DNA of 64,000 bases from Cordylochernes scorpioides (GCA_030710605.1 CP092870.1:96500592-96564591), one strand, 5' to 3'. Shown: positions 32,500 to 45,067, numbered from the stretch's first letter. Numbers and translations: made by a program. Notes: a model not told the origin generated them from the letters alone.

Positions 32500-32760
32500 C
32501 CCTTTTCTTGGACTCAAGTTGACGAGTCTATATTGTAACAAAGTATTTATTATTTTATTAACAGAGTATCCCTTTTTGTTTATATTTTGTTACTCTGTAA
32601 ACTTACCTCTTTGCTTATCTTTTGTTTACCATTCATAGTTGGTTCTTTCCTTAAATAAATTGCTATGTCGTCCTGAAAGTTTGTCTTTCCTAATTTTCCA
32701 CGTGGCAATATAAAACCGAAATTGTCTTAATAAAAGATATTTGTTGTTGTTATTGCAGGG
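32500..32760 (+). repeat. Retroposon-like 3' end with (GTT)n tail
   Basis: It ends TTGTCTTAATAAAAGATA with TTTGTTGTTGTTATTG, like 20826-21090 and 41090-41320. Confidence 0.45.
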
Positions 32761-33169
32761 CTTTTTTTATGTATTAATAAAAAGAGATAGGTGAGAGGAA
32801 AAGGTTTACAATTTTCGCACGCTCACATATATACATATAATACCATATAAAATTAGATCTATATATAAAAGAGCGAGATTTAATGGATAAGAGAACCATA
32901 TTTCTGTCCGATCATTATTCCTTCTAATGGACCGATGTCGTGCGAGGTTTCTAACTTTCCATGCAGATGGGTCTCCGGGGACCGATCCAATGGTGGAAAT
33001 GATGATAACAGCCCGTTCATCATACGGTCTTAACCAGAACTCTCTCTCTCTCAACACCACACCATACATACACACTTTAGGTCGGGGATTATAGAACTTA
33101 TGTAAGCACTTGTAATATATATATTGTTAAATATAGAGCAATCCATTTATGTGGTTTGGTCACACCAAC

Positions 33170-33500
33170 ATATGTTATATAAAACAACACTTCTCGTGCG
33201 CGCATCACGCGGATAATAAGCTTACAAGGAGTTTGAATATTTTATAGTACAATATAATGCGGCTTGTGATTGTAAAACGAATACTATCCCGCATGTGTTT
33301 CTTTTCAACGAAAAATCAAAATTTATTTCAAGGAGAAATAACGATTTTTTCCAACCTTAGGGATGAGGTATGAAAGAGTGAATTGTGAAGAGTAATGATA
33401 AACGGAAAAATAAAAGTGTCCAGAGATGGGAAGTTTGAATATTTCCGAGAAGAAGATAGGCGAACAGCCTCGTCGAAATATTGAAATTTGATAAATATTT
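33170..33500. repeat. Interspersed repeat family H
   Basis: TTTCTTTTCAACGAAAAATC, GGATGAGGTATGAAAG and AGAGTAATGATAAACGG are shared with 51070-51260. Class unknown and non-coding. Confidence 0.6.
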
Positions 33501-33559
33501 TTATCCAAAATATGCCCCTATTTTAATTAATATATATATATATTATATAAATTTAAAAA

Positions 33560-33870
33560 ATGAGATTAGATGTTGTATTTTGATTGTTGAGGATTATGGT
33601 AATGGTGATGCAGTCGTGGTTAAAATCTTGAAAGAATAATATTAAGAATGGTTTTGATATCAGAGGTTGCTTTAATTGAGCTAAGGAATATATAAAATAC
33701 ATAATTTGGTAAAAGTACTGCCTGGCTTAAGGCGAGTAGAATAAGGAAAACAAAAGATTATTTACATAATATACAAAAGTTTTGAGCCATTGGGAAAGAA
33801 CAACAACGAGTTTTTATAGGGGAAGCATGACCTCTGGCGGTCGATTTAACAGAATATTTGGATCTATGAA
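33560..33870. repeat. Interspersed repeat family G, copy 1
   Basis: Shared phrases are GATGCAGTCGTGGTTAAAAT, GCCTGGCTTAAGGCG, TTGAGCC and GACCTCTGGCGGTCGATTTA. Copies follow at 33945 and 38990. Confidence 0.65.
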
Positions 33871-33944
33871 ATATAATTTTAAATAGAATAATATTTTAAT
33901 ATAACATATATATATATATTATAAAAAAAAAAATTCTGTTGATT

Positions 33945-34290
33945 TTAGAATATTACTGCCATAGAACCATTACTTGCTGATTGATATAGAGAATTGAGCA
34001 TTTGCTTGAGGTTGATATACATGAGTATTGCAGTCGTGGTAAAAATATGATAAACTTTGAATCACAATTTACTTTAATTTTGCTGATGAGACGATTTAAG
34101 AAGAAATACCTGATTTGAGGAGTAAAGAGAAGAAAATAAAATAATAGGTATTTACATATATACAAAAAGATTTGAGCCGGCCAACGAGAAACAACAACAA
34201 TAGGTTTAAATAGGGAAGGCAGCAACCTCTGGCGATCGACTTTACAGAGTAGTTTGTTCTAAAAGTTATAATTTTAAAATGAAATACAAT
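33945..34290. repeat. Interspersed repeat family G, copy 2
   Basis: It keeps GCAGTCGTGGTAAAAATATG, TTGAGCCGGCC and CCTCTGGCGATCGAC. It lies directly downstream of copy 1, giving a loose direct repeat. Confidence 0.65.
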
Positions 34291-34459
34291 TTTTATATAA
34301 CATATATATAAATTCTTAAAGCGCTATCTCTTTTTATACTATGCTTTTACAGATTTCTGAAAAGTATCCCCTTTTGCTTAAAAACACGAGAGATACAACA
34401 TAAACTTCTATATATAAACACTTCTAGGATAAAATGATATATTATGAAAATAGAGCAAT

Positions 34460-34645
34460 CCATAATATAAATATATTTTAAAAATAAGGCTTATTTTGGA
34501 TTGTAATAACATTATTTATTAATCCGATATTTCGATGGACCAATCGTCCATCTTTTACGAGGTTTTTGGACGATTGGTCCATCGAAATATTGGATTAATA
34601 AATAATCTTATTACAATCCAAAATAAGCCATATTTTTAAAATATG
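34460..34645. repeat. Palindromic Penelope-type class 4 element
   Basis: Arms contain GGCTTATTTTGGATTGTAAT and its inverse, then GATTGGTCCATCGAAATAT on both strands. A stem GGAC...GUCC precedes GAAAUAU, but no CUGANGA core is present. The mariner at 34655 starts just beyond. Confidence 0.65.
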
Positions 34646-34654
34646 ATATATATA

Positions 34655-35953
34655 CAAGGTTGGGTCAATAAGTAATGCACAATTATCAATAATTATTTTA
34701 TTTGACAAACCATAAACATTGTATATATGAATACCTAACTATTAGCTATATATCATTCAATATATCTCCTCTGTACACATTTGGTCCAGTGATCTTTCCA
34801 ACTCACAACTTTGGTAAAATGCTACATCTTGCTTTCTGAACCACCCTCTAACCTCATGGAGTAACATTTCATCATTTTCAAATGTTCTACCGCGTAGAGA
34901 ATTATTTAATTTACCAAACAGGTAGAAGTTGGAAGGAGCCAGGTCAGGACTGTAAGCTGGGTGAGACATCAAAGTCCATCCATATCGGAAAATTTGAGCC
35001 AATGTCTGTTGCGCGGCGTGAGGTTTTGCATTGTCCTGATAAAATTTGATTTGACAGTCTTTTATACCAATCATTTTTGTTGAAATGGATCTTTTGAGCT
35101 TTTCTAATGATTTAAAATATCTTTCCTTGTTCATGGAAGTATATTTTTCAAGCATGTCCATGAATGTGAGTCCATCTTCGTCCCAAAAGACCGTGATCAT
35201 GATTTTGTCTTTGGAAAGGGAAAGCCTTGGTTTTTTCTTGACTGGAGACATTTTATGGGTCCATTGCATTGATTGACGCTTTGAAGAAGGGTCATAATGA
35301 TAAACTCAAGTCACATCACACGTTATGACTCCTTTAAAGGCCTCAGAAGCTGGTCATTGGGTAAGATTCGATGAGGTCTAAACAAATTTCTTTCCGAGTT
35401 TGCATCATTTCTCGTGTCAGAAGCTTTGACACCCATTTTGAGCACAATTTTCGATAGCCAAGATCTGAAAGTAGTTTAAGAACACTTCCTTTGGGGATTG
35501 AAAGTTTTTTCATCAATTGATATGTCGTTATTGTCCGGTTATTCTTGACAATTTTCTCAACAAGAGCCAAGTTTTGGTCTGTTGTGACAGTTGAAGGTTT
35601 ACCTGGCGTCTCTTTGTCATGAAGATCAAAATAACCTTTCTGGAAGCGCTGAACCCATCTCTGTATAGTGCTTCTAATCAAAGTTTCGTTTCCATATACT
35701 GGCTGAAGTTTTGAGTGAATGGTTGTGGCTGAAATGTCATCGGACTTAAAGAGGAACTCGGTCACCGACCGTTGTCGGATTCTTGTGTTCACATTAGGCT
35801 CCATATCTAAAAAATTACAGAAGATAAATGAATTCTGATTGAAGATATGAAAAGCAGAGTGTTTTATCTACCATAAAATATGTATTTTATGATAATATAT
35901 TCTTTATATATTTTGCTATGGGTGATTATGCATTACTTATTGACCTAACCTTG
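34655..35953 (-). mobile_element. Mariner transposon, 1.3 kb, inactivated
   Basis: Terminal repeats CAAGGTTGGGTCAATAAGT and (inverse) CAAGGTTAGGTCAATAAGT differ at one base. TA flanks both ends (34653-34654 and 35954-35955). It is full length but the transposase is broken. Confidence 0.92.
34757..35804 (-). pseudogene. Mariner transposase, disrupted, third catalytic residue N
   Basis: The N-terminal part (35804 to 35343) begins MEPNVNTRIRQRSVTEF and holds the helix-turn-helix region with GKPSTVTT. The C-terminal part (35269 to 34757) holds FYQDNAKPHAAQQ and AYSPDLAPSNFYLFG. Between them the frame shifts near 35340 and 35300, and a TGA replaces the expected W in TCDVTWVY. Thirty-four residues follow the second D, but the third catalytic position is N. 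These lesions make it non-functional. It differs clearly from the mariner at 24500. Confidence 0.9.
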
Positions 35954-35984
35954 TATATAAAAATTCTATTCTATTCCAGACAAA

Positions 35985-36890
35985 CGCAGCCACCTAGAAG
36001 TCTGGTATTTCGTACACTTGAGTTGTTAGATTGATTGAGTGAATGCACAAAATTTTAGACTTCTAAGTGTTTGGGAAGTATACATATTAGAGTTGATCAC
36101 AAACTTTGAAAAGAAATATAGAAATTAGTCCAATCCCGAAAACCCAGAAGTGTTAATTTTTGTAGACTTGTATTGTTAGTAGGGTCAGAGCGAGTGTGTA
36201 CAAATTTCAGAATTCCTTGTGTGTGGTCTGGAAGTATATTAAAACTTTATCACAAAAATTGAAAGGCAATATAGAAAATATTCCAGTCCCGATCACCCCG
36301 GCCACATATTTATATAACTCCAACCGCTAATTACGCCAAAGAAACGGCCTGCCTATTTATGTCCGTTTGAAAGGAAATTCTATCGTCTATTCCCAACCCT
36401 CGAGGTCACCTAGAAGTCAGAAATTTGGTACACTTGCAATGTTTGTTGGATTGAATTAGTTCATTAAATAACCAGATTTCTACGTGGTTAGAAAGTATAT
36501 TAAAACATTGATCACAAAATTTGAAGCGAAATATAGGAACAATAGTCCATTACACCGATCACCCAGAAGTCTGAAATTTTGTCAACTTGCATTGTTAGCT
36601 GTATGGAGCGAGTCTACATATTTTCAGAATTCTATGTAGTCTGGAAGTATATTAAAACTTAAGAAAAAAATTGAAATTAAATATGGAAATTAAAAATTAG
36701 TCCATTGCTGAGAATTCCCGATCACTCAGAAGTCTGATATTTTATCAAATTGCATTGTCATCAGGTTTGAGCAAGTGTAGCATATTTCAGATTACTAGGT
36801 TCTCTGTAAGTATTTTACAAATCGATCGCAATATTTAAAAGAAAAAAGACAATTCCCGACCATCCAGAAATCTGAAACTTTGATGGTTAA
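35985..36890. repeat. Diverged tandem array, unit about 160 bp
   Basis: Units repeat the order CACCYAGAAGTCTG, ACTTGCATTGTTAG, CAGAATTC, GGAAGTATATTAAAAC, then ATTAGTCCA. About five or six units are visible with strong divergence and small indels. No coding frame is kept. Confidence 0.65.
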
Positions 36891-37194
36891 AATTCCTTCC
36901 GACCAATTAAACAAAAAATCGCTAAGCTCTTGTAACATTTCTTTTGTGAATCGAAGCCCATATATGGCAGAGTAATCTACAGAGCGGCAATGTGTCCCGG
37001 CGAATCATATCTCTCCCATTACACACATACAAGAACGATTTTATTCTTTGTAGACAAATTAAATAACAATTTAGAGAGATCTCTATAGATTAGTTCTGTG
37101 ATTACTATCGTTTCTCCCCCAGCTCAACTGCTGACAACTCAAGGACAAAGTGTTCGTCGTAACTTGTGTTGAGCACAGAGAAAGGGACAAATGG

Positions 37195-38250
37195 GGAAAG
37201 TGGATAGGGATCAGAGGAGGAAATATACATGGAACAGATGGTGGGAAGTGGACAGGGATTAGATGAGGAAAGTGGACAGGGATTAGATGAGGGAATGTGG
37301 ACAGGGATTATATGGGGGAAAGTGGACAGAGGGATTATATGAGGGAATGTGGACAGGGATTAGATGAGGGAAAGTGGACAGGGGTTAGATGGGGGAAAGT
37401 GGACAGGGATTAGATGAGGAAATAGACAGGGATTTGATGAGGATTGTGGACAGGGATTTGATGAGGATTGTGGACAGGGATTAGATGGGGGGAAGTGGAC
37501 AGGGATTAGATGAGGAAAGAGACATGCAACAGATGAGGATTGTGGACAGGGATTAGATGAGGGAAAGTGGACAGGGATTAGATGAGGAAATAGACAGGGA
37601 TTTGATGAGGATTGTGGACAGGGATTAGATGGGAGGAAGTGGACAGGGGTTATATGGGGGAAAGTGGACAGGGGTTAGATGGGGGAAAGTGGACAGGGAT
37701 TAGATGAGGAAATAGACAGGGATTTGATGAGGATTGTGGACAGGGATTAGATGGGGGGAAGTGGACAGGGATTAGATGAAGAAAGAGACATGCAACAGAT
37801 GAGGATTGTGGACAGGGATTAGATGAGGGAGAGTGGACAGGTATTAGATGAGGGAAAGTGGACAGGGATTAGATGAGGGAGAGTGGACAGGGATTAGATG
37901 ACGGAAAGTGGACAGGGATTAGATGAGGAAAATGGACAGGGATTAGATGAATTTGTGGACAGGGATCATATGAGGAAAGAGACAAGGGACAGCTAGGGGA
38001 AAGAGACAAGCAACAGATGGGGGAGAGAGATAAGCAACAGATGGGGGAAGTTGACAGGGATCAGATGAGAAAATGGACAAGGGACTGGGGGAAAGTTGAC
38101 AGGGACTAGATGAGAAAAGAGACAAGGAACATGCATTAGCCGAGGAAAAGGAGACAAGAATTAGATAAGAGACATGTGACAGGCGGGGAAAGTGAACAGG
38201 GATTAGATAAAGAGACAAGAGGTAGCAATTAAATGATAAAAAAAATACAA
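37195..38250 (+). repeat. Purine-biased minisatellite, unit about 25-29 bp
   Basis: The core is AAGTGGACAGGGATTAGATG with GAGG or GGGGA spacers, nearly pyrimidine-free apart from a few T and C. Variants with GAGGAAATAGACAGGG recur near 37413, 37581 and 37703, and a GAGACATGCAACAGATGAGG variant occurs near 37511 and 37788, showing a higher-order pattern. Minus-strand frames here are artefacts. Confidence 0.9.
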
Positions 38251-38989
38251 GGAGCAGAAAAAATTATTAGGGATTAGATGAGGAAATAGAAATGTGGAAC
38301 AGAAGGATTCTAGAGTTGAGATGAGGAATGAAAAGTGACAGAAGGGAAAGTAGAGACTAGAAGGGATGAAAGGAAGTGAAAGGACAAGGAAGAGGTGACA
38401 GGAAGGGAAGGGACACAGGGACATCACATGACGGCCGCTGCCTTGAAAGCAATCCATACTGGTCGATTGGGGCCAACGTCCTGGCACGGGTCCCAGTGCC
38501 CACTACCATTCTTGGGCCTATATGCAATTATGTAATGTACATATGCACATATGAAATAAAAGTTACCTCACATTTCAAATTATAAAAAATGTGCAATATT
38601 AGAATATATAAATTTAACGGGGTGAAATTCACATATATAAAAGTAATCGAACCGAAACGCAAAGTGCGAGTTTAAATAAAAAATTAAAAGATTCTATGCA
38701 ACTTTTTTTAAAACGAGATGCACTTTTTTTTATTATTATTCAACTGGCTAGCTTTCGTGATAAAACTCAGCCAGATAAATAAAAAACGTATTCTTTGTAA
38801 AAGTTGCATAGAGAGTTTTATAATTCTCTCTTGATAAAAATGTCTTCTCTCTATCTCTCGGAGGGGAAAAATCCGCAAACCACGAGGAGATCTCTAGAAG
38901 AAAGGTAAAGAAATATTAACGTTCTTATAGAGCACGTCGCCATACTACATATATATATATATAGTATAAATAAAAAGATTGAGATTTCT
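38251..38989. other. Intergenic
   Basis: GA-rich sequence fades out by about 38400. A GC-balanced patch (38425-38520) contains no recognised motif. The rest is AT-rich. Confidence 0.4.
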
Positions 38990-39745
38990 GTTTGTTTTTG
39001 GTTATCTTGAGGATTATGCTATGGTAATGCAGTCGTGGTTAAAATCTTGAAAATATAATTATAAAAATAGTTTTGATCAGTAATTTAATTCAACTAAAGG
39101 AATATATATATATGAAAAAACAATAGAAAAAAATAAAAGATAAGTGGGTCAGTTGTTGATATTAAAAATAAATAAGGCATCTCCTGACCACGAGCACATG
39201 TGCTTTTTAGATGGCAGAGCGCCATCTAGTAGAGCAAGAATAAACTAAACGTTTATTTAGCTTGCTCCGTGATATTTGGCCAACCCATTCGTGGATGACT
39301 TTTCTTGATTTATCAAGAAATTGGGTTGGCCAAATATCACGGAGCAAGCTAAATAAACGTTTAGTTTATTCTTGCTCTACTAGATGGCGCTCTGCCATCT
39401 AAAAAGCACATGTGCTCGTGGTCAGGAGATGCCTTATTTATTTTTAATATATATATATATATATATAAACATAATTGAATAAAAGTAATGCCTGGCTTAA
39501 GGCGTAAAAATATAAAAAAATGAAAAACTTATTTACATAATGTACAAAAGATTTGAGCCGGCCATCGGGAAAGAGAAAATATCTTTATTTTACGGGGCTG
39601 CTAACCAAAATGAATGATTTAAAAAATCGGGAAATCGGGATCGGGAAACAACAACAATGAGTTTTTATAGGGGAAGCGTGACCTCTGGCGGTCGATTTAA
39701 CAGAGTATTTGAATCTATCAAATATAATTTTAAATAAAATAATAT
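38990..39745. repeat. Family G copy split by a palindromic MITE
   Basis: GGTAATGCAGTCGTGGTTAA at the left and GCCTGGCTTAAGGCG with CCTCTGGCGGTCGATTTAAC at the right keep the family order. The palindrome at 39161-39448 lies between them. A 40 bp internal segment (39585-39640) is extra. Confidence 0.65.
39161..39448. mobile_element. Near-perfect palindrome, family E MITE
   Basis: Two arms of about 128 bp are almost exact inverses, from ATTAAAAATAAATAAGGCAT to the same inverted. They share GAGCACATGTGC, AGCGCCATCTAGTAG and TGATATTTGGCCAACCCA. The loop is about 33 bp (CGTGGATGACTTTTC...). The identity of the arms suggests a recent insertion or gene conversion. Confidence 0.85.
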
Positions 39746-40147
39746 TTTAATATAACATATATATATATAATCTGAAAATGTAAATATTTTATTTTTTAAA
39801 AACATATATTTTATTTTCATTTATTGACTATTCAACATATTTTGACCATAGTTTTAGAATATACCACTTTGAATTTTGTTGTAAATATGTATAGTTAAAG
39901 TTACCTATTTTTTTAATTCACTAATATAGGATTCATTTTATAAATTCTATATAATTGTGATAAATATTTAATGTATAATTTTATTCAAGTAATTGAAAAT
40001 AAAAACTACTTGATACTTAAATAATTATATTTCCCATTATCACGACTGCACCTTCAATTCCTCTATCTTTTCAACAACATTATGTTCATAACATATATAT
40101 TCTTAGAAATGTTCAAACTGGTGAAAACTTGCTTCTTACCCATTTCA

Positions 40148-40222
40148 AGCAGTCGCCTACTTCTACCCACCATAATCATCATGGCCTGTACCACGTGTAC
40201 TAGGGATAAGCAAAAAAAAAAG
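40148..40222 (+). repeat. tRNA-derived SINE, 3' end only
   Basis: CAGTCGCCTACTTCTACCC through GTACTAGGGATAAGC and a short poly-A. Confidence 0.7.
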
Positions 40223-40345
40223 TTCACCAAGTGTTTCCAGGCCGGTTTGTTTCTTGGTAGATTCAACCTGGCAGTGTCATTATCAACAAACCAACAACTA
40301 AGTACAACTAGAGAGATAGTGAACAACCAAGCTATGGAACATATA
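40223..40345 (-). pseudogene. Possible LINE C-terminal fragment
   Basis: On the minus strand a frame reads LNLPRNKPAWKHLVNF. The AWKHLVN segment resembles AWKFLVN at 26933-27150. It also abuts a SINE tail in the same arrangement. The match is short. Confidence 0.3.
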
Positions 40346-41540
40346 ATATGATGATTTCATAATAAATACAGAGTTATATTCCTCTACTGTGTATTCTAAT
40401 TGATTAATTAAATTATAAATTGAGACGTTACAAAAAAACAATTTTCAATTGTACATAAATTCCTTTAAGGTGTTACTTTAATTTTTCATATGTTTATTTT
40501 CAATATCTTTTTCTCATTCATTAAAAGTCAATGATGTACATGCAAAATTAGTAAAAACTCAATAAAAACGATATGTAAATATAGATATAAAAACAAATGG
40601 CTTGTAAACGAAGGCGGCAATAAAATGAGTTGAGGTAAAATGTCTATTCCATTAACAAACATTTCATTTTTAAAATAATGAACTTTAAAATTAAAGTTTT
40701 ACAAAACAGAAAATTAGCGTTTTAAAATAAAAACGTGGCAAAATAAATAATAAAATATACATTATTTCTTTTCGTCACAATATATGCTTAGAGCAATTGC
40801 TCTCACCCCCCGCAAATATAATTGTTTAATTTAAAAAAAGAATCATACGCGTCTATAATAGTTTCGAATTTTCATAACAGATGGCGCGCCAATGCATCGT
40901 ATTATAACATATGGATTTATTGGCAGCACTTAATGGTTCGATAAAGACACCGAAAGTGAAATAAAAATGTGGAAAAGTTTAGCGCGCTGTGTTGAACAAA
41001 GGTTTTTTAGCTCTCTATTACGGGTGTATTGTACGCGCTAATTTAAAGGTGTTGTCTAAGAACTTAGTTACTTATATTGTTTGACATTGTTTTCTTTGTT
41101 GTTTTTTTATTCCATCCTTTGACTCACCGACAAATGTATATTTTTTTATATGTATAAAAAAGACGTAACTGGATCTGTGGCAGAAAATATTTTTTTCAAA
41201 ATATTACGGAAAATTGCTACCTCTTTATCAATTTATTGTACCCCAAAAAACCTTAAAAGTGATCTATATGAGACAAATTTCTCTTAATAAAAGTATTTTG
41301 TTATTGTCGTTGTTATAGAAAGTTTTTGTAGGTATACTGTATATAGATTTAATACAAAGCAATAACGCGCCATCTATAAATTGCGAATGGAGATATTAAG
41401 ACGCAAATATTTCTTTTCACAAAAGAAACATTCGCGTATTAATGTCGTATAATATCATTCGTAATATATAGATTTATTAGACATAAAATGATAAGCTTTA
41501 TATTTTATTTTTTTCGTATTATATATATTGTTAATTAAAA
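40346..41540. other. AT-rich intergenic with family fragments
   Basis: A family J tail (CATAACAGATGGCGCGCCAA, 40875-40900) and a (GTT)n-tailed retroposon end (about 41090-41320, CTTAATAAAAGTATTTTG) are recognisable. No gene seen. Confidence 0.4.
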
Positions 41541-41765
41541 CGGCATATATTGGATCAAAATAACATTTATTTTACCAATATTTCAGTTGGCTGAACGCCA
41601 ACCTTTATCAAGGTGTTATAACATATTAATGTGTGTCAACAACAAACTCAGCGCCACATAACGTCAACAGAATTAAGTTTTAAAAATATTTTGTTATATT
41701 AAATGTTTTTGAAATAACTTTTTAATTAACGATTTATTTATGGATTGCTCTATTTTCAAAACGTA
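41541..41765. repeat. Penelope-type class 4 element end
   Basis: On the minus strand CUUGAUAAAGGUUGGC pairs with GCCAAC and is followed by UGAAAUAUUGG. Flanks are GGCATATATTGGATCAAAAT and the GCAATCCATAAATAAATC phrase shared with 24315 and 61640. The core UUGAUAA departs from CUGANGA at two positions. Confidence 0.6.
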
Positions 41766-41963
41766 TTATATATATGTTTGTATTTTATTTTATTTTATTT
41801 AACAGTTGGGAGAGACACGCCATATCCACAATTTGGATAATTGTGTGTATATCTTAAAATTATATACAATTAACACAATTGAACATTGGGAAGTAGGAAA
41901 ATTAAACGTTCGATGTCAAATTTGCATATAGTAATTAGAAATAGTAGCTTGAAATATATACAG

Positions 41964-44475
41964 TCAACACTTTCGCCTCAAAATATACATCCTGCAGAAT
42001 CTATTAAACTTAATGAATTGGTCTTTATTGCAAGCAGCTTGTTTTGTATTAGTCAGGTAAAGTTGGTTTTCTTCCCTTAGATCAGAAGTTAATGGACAGT
42101 CTATCAGAAGATGTTCAGGGGTTTATTGTTCGTTTCCACAAGTGCATGCAGGTGAACCAATTTTGCCAATTCTAAACAAATATGTGTTAAAGTCACCATG
42201 TCCAGTAAATAATTGAACGTTATAAAAGTTGGGTTGAACATAGTTAGGAATTCTTGAAGTATCAAAGAATCCCTTGACATTATCATTGGCACCCCCATAG
42301 TATTCCTCAAATTTCTGGTTTATAAAATTAGATATAATTTTTCTTTTAGTTGTATCTGATTTTTTGTATCCAATATTTATTTTTAGTATATTTGTCTCAA
42401 TAAAATCCGTGAGCTTTGGTGTTCTAGCAACAATATGAGTACAGTTTGAAGATGTTGAATTATAAACCTGTGTACTGTGCTTCAAAATTTTGTACTGCAG
42501 AGAGTTTAATTTATCTTTGACTTTTTTGGGTATAAAGTTATACCAGATCGTGGAACCATAAGTTAGTGAACTTCGAAACAGTGTCTTATAGAGTTCTATT
42601 CTTCTTTTACTGTCCAGTCCCCATGCTTTCCCGGTTAATCCAATTAGGTTTCCACTAGCTCTATCTGTCTTAGTAATAATCTCATCAATATGGGGCACAA
42701 AATCCAATTTTGTTTTTATTTCTATGATTTTTAAAAGTTATTCCCATAATCTTCAGTTTTTCTACCCGATTGGCAGTGATAGTGTTCAGAATTTTTGCAG
42801 CTATTTTGCTATTAAACAAGTATAAGATTTTCGTTTTCTCTTCAGAGATACGGTCAAATTATTGTTCCCACACCAGTTTAATATTCTCCCCATGACCTTT
42901 CCTGTTGTATTCCGAAGTTCTGTCAAGTTGTTTGCCCAACATATCACAGTTATATCATCCGCATAAGCAATGATTTCACTGTTTGATTCTGAATAGTTAT
43001 TCAATAAATCGTTTAGAATAATATTCCAAATTGTAGGGGATATAGGCCCACCCTGTGGACATCCCTTGCTTAATTTTTTATGGGTTTCATTTGATGAGTA
43101 TCTAAATATCACTCTTCTATTATTAAAAAAAGACTGTAGTAGTTTTATTATTGAAGCTTGAACGTTGTCTTCATCTAGTCTTTTCAGCACCATCGGCCAC
43201 CATTGCATTGTCGAACGCTCCACTTATATCAACTGCGATTATAGCTGTATATTCTTTGTTTTTATGTTCTAGAGCTATTTTGACAATTTCATTTAATGCA
43301 GAGATGGTAGATCTTGATCTTCTAAATCCATGTTGACGATTGTTAAGCAGATTCGAGTCTTCATAAAATTTTATAAGTTTGTTGTTAATTATTTTTTCAA
43401 ATATTTTGGAAATGTTTGAGTTGAGACAAATGGTTCTGTAGCTTTTATAAATATTCATGTCTGTTTTACCTGGCTTGGGAATAATTATTACCTCAGATTT
43501 TTTCCATTCATTCGGATAATAATTTGAATCTAAGCATTTTTGAAAAAGTTTCACCAGTATTGGAACTATTAGTTGTTTAGTATGGTTTATCATATTGTTA
43601 GAAATATTATCAATTCCAGGCGTTTTCTTTGAGTTTAGCTCATCAATTATTCTATTTACTTCATTGGGCGTTATTGTTATATTTTCTTCATTATGAAATC
43701 CTAGAGTATAGTTCCTTATGTTTTTGTGGAAGGTTGTGTCTTCATTATCTCTATCATCGGGGAAAAGGTTGTTCAAAAGTTCCGCTGTCTTCTGGAATCG
43801 TTCTTCATCTTTATTTACTTCTAAAATTTCCAAAAATCCTTTTCGGTTAGAACCGTTTTTAATATTTTTGTATACCCTGTATAAATTTCCATATGGGTTT
43901 TTTGATTTGATGTCCTCTAAGAAAAACCTCCAAGACATTCTTTTAGCCTTATTTATTTCCCTGACGTATTTGTTTCTTGCACTTTTATACTGTTGTTGAA
44001 TATGGATAGAGGGATTTTTTGCCCGATAATAGGAGTTACGGAGGTATTTACAATAGCTCTCAAGGCGGGTCAAGTCCGCGTTCCACCATCTGTTTATGTT
44101 GTTTTTTATTGGTTTATTTTTTCTTAGTTTAAGAGTATTATACGCTGCTTCAATGAGCGTGTTCGAAAGTTCTTTTACCGCGCTATCGACGTCTTTCCTT
44201 GTATTTGCTGTATCTAAAAAGTTTTCAATATTATTTTGATCTATTTTATTGAAATTCTGGCCAAAATTTGACCAATTCGCCTTTTCTTCACTGAATTTCC
44301 ATGTGGAATAATTAGTAGCTGTGGTGAAATTATCAGTTGTATGTACTTCATAGATTATTGCTACATGATCAGAGATCTGCGATATTTGTTCTGTGTGCCA
44401 GTCTCTGATAGCTGCTATTGCTTGTTTGTTAGTCAGCGTAAGATCAATCACACAAGCATGTATATAATATTGCAT
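41964..44475 (-). pseudogene. R1-like non-LTR retrotransposon ORF2, 5'-truncated and frameshifted
   Basis: Read on the minus strand, the fragment begins at the end of an APE-type endonuclease (CVIDLTLTN and SQISDHVAI). A linker is followed by the reverse transcriptase: KKTPGIDNISNNMI, NEWKKSEVIIIPKPGK, YRTICLNSNISKIFEK, NNRQHGFRRSRSTISAL, VDISGAFDNA, KGCPQGGPISPTIWNI and the active-site YADD. The C-terminal part has ACTCGNEQ, then HLLIDCP, a CCHC-like knuckle typical of R1-type elements. Frameshifts lie near 43200, 42835 and 42720, and a TAA interrupts at about 42120, after which the frame continues to a stop at 41964-41966. A TAAAA-type tail on the minus strand near 41806-41790 may be the 3' end. 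The first part of the endonuclease and ORF1 are missing. It is inactive. Confidence 0.88.
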
Positions 44476-44883
44476 GTATTAATATTTTAAAAAATAAATA
44501 TTTTTAATGTTTAAAGTAAATTGGGATGATTTATTAGACATAAAATAATAATCCGTATATAATATTTAAAAAAATAAATATTCAATATTTGAAGTAAATT
44601 GGGATATTTACGTCCAAAAAATGTATTAATAAACAAATATTTATAATTGTGTGTGGGAGAAAAAAAGGCTATTTCACACAGCGTGTGTAAAAGGATAAAT
44701 ATTCACATAATTGTGAGTGGGTGCACCAATCAATTCCTAATCGGTCAATGTTATCGATCAATTGGCAGTTGAGTGTTGGTTAGGGAGTAATTGATAGCTT
44801 TGTCACCTGACGCTTTGTTAACAAATCTTTACACACCTATAAGACGATTAACTTTTTTTTGTGCAACGTATTATATAGGTAGA

Positions 44884-45012
44884 GAAAAAGGCATCTCCTT
44901 ATCATGCAACTGAAACTTGCTGATGGCTTGCGCCATCTATCGGAATAAATATCATGGCGCAAGCCATCAGCAACTTTCAGTTGCACGATAAGGAGATGCC
45001 TTTTTCATAATT
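44884..45012. mobile_element. Fold-back MITE family D, compact palindrome
   Basis: AGGCATCTCCTTATCATGCA and GCACGATAAGGAGATGCCT face each other. CTTGCTGATGGCTTGCGCCAT faces its inverse near the centre (44920-44970). Confidence 0.8.
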
Positions 45013-45067
45013 TATGCAACTTACCCCAGTACAATATCACATTTGTACTATTATTTCGTATTATATA

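Noticed and set aside
37943-38487. Minus-strand frames rich in Ser/Pro/Leu
   Set aside because: They are translations of the purine-biased minisatellite and its edge.
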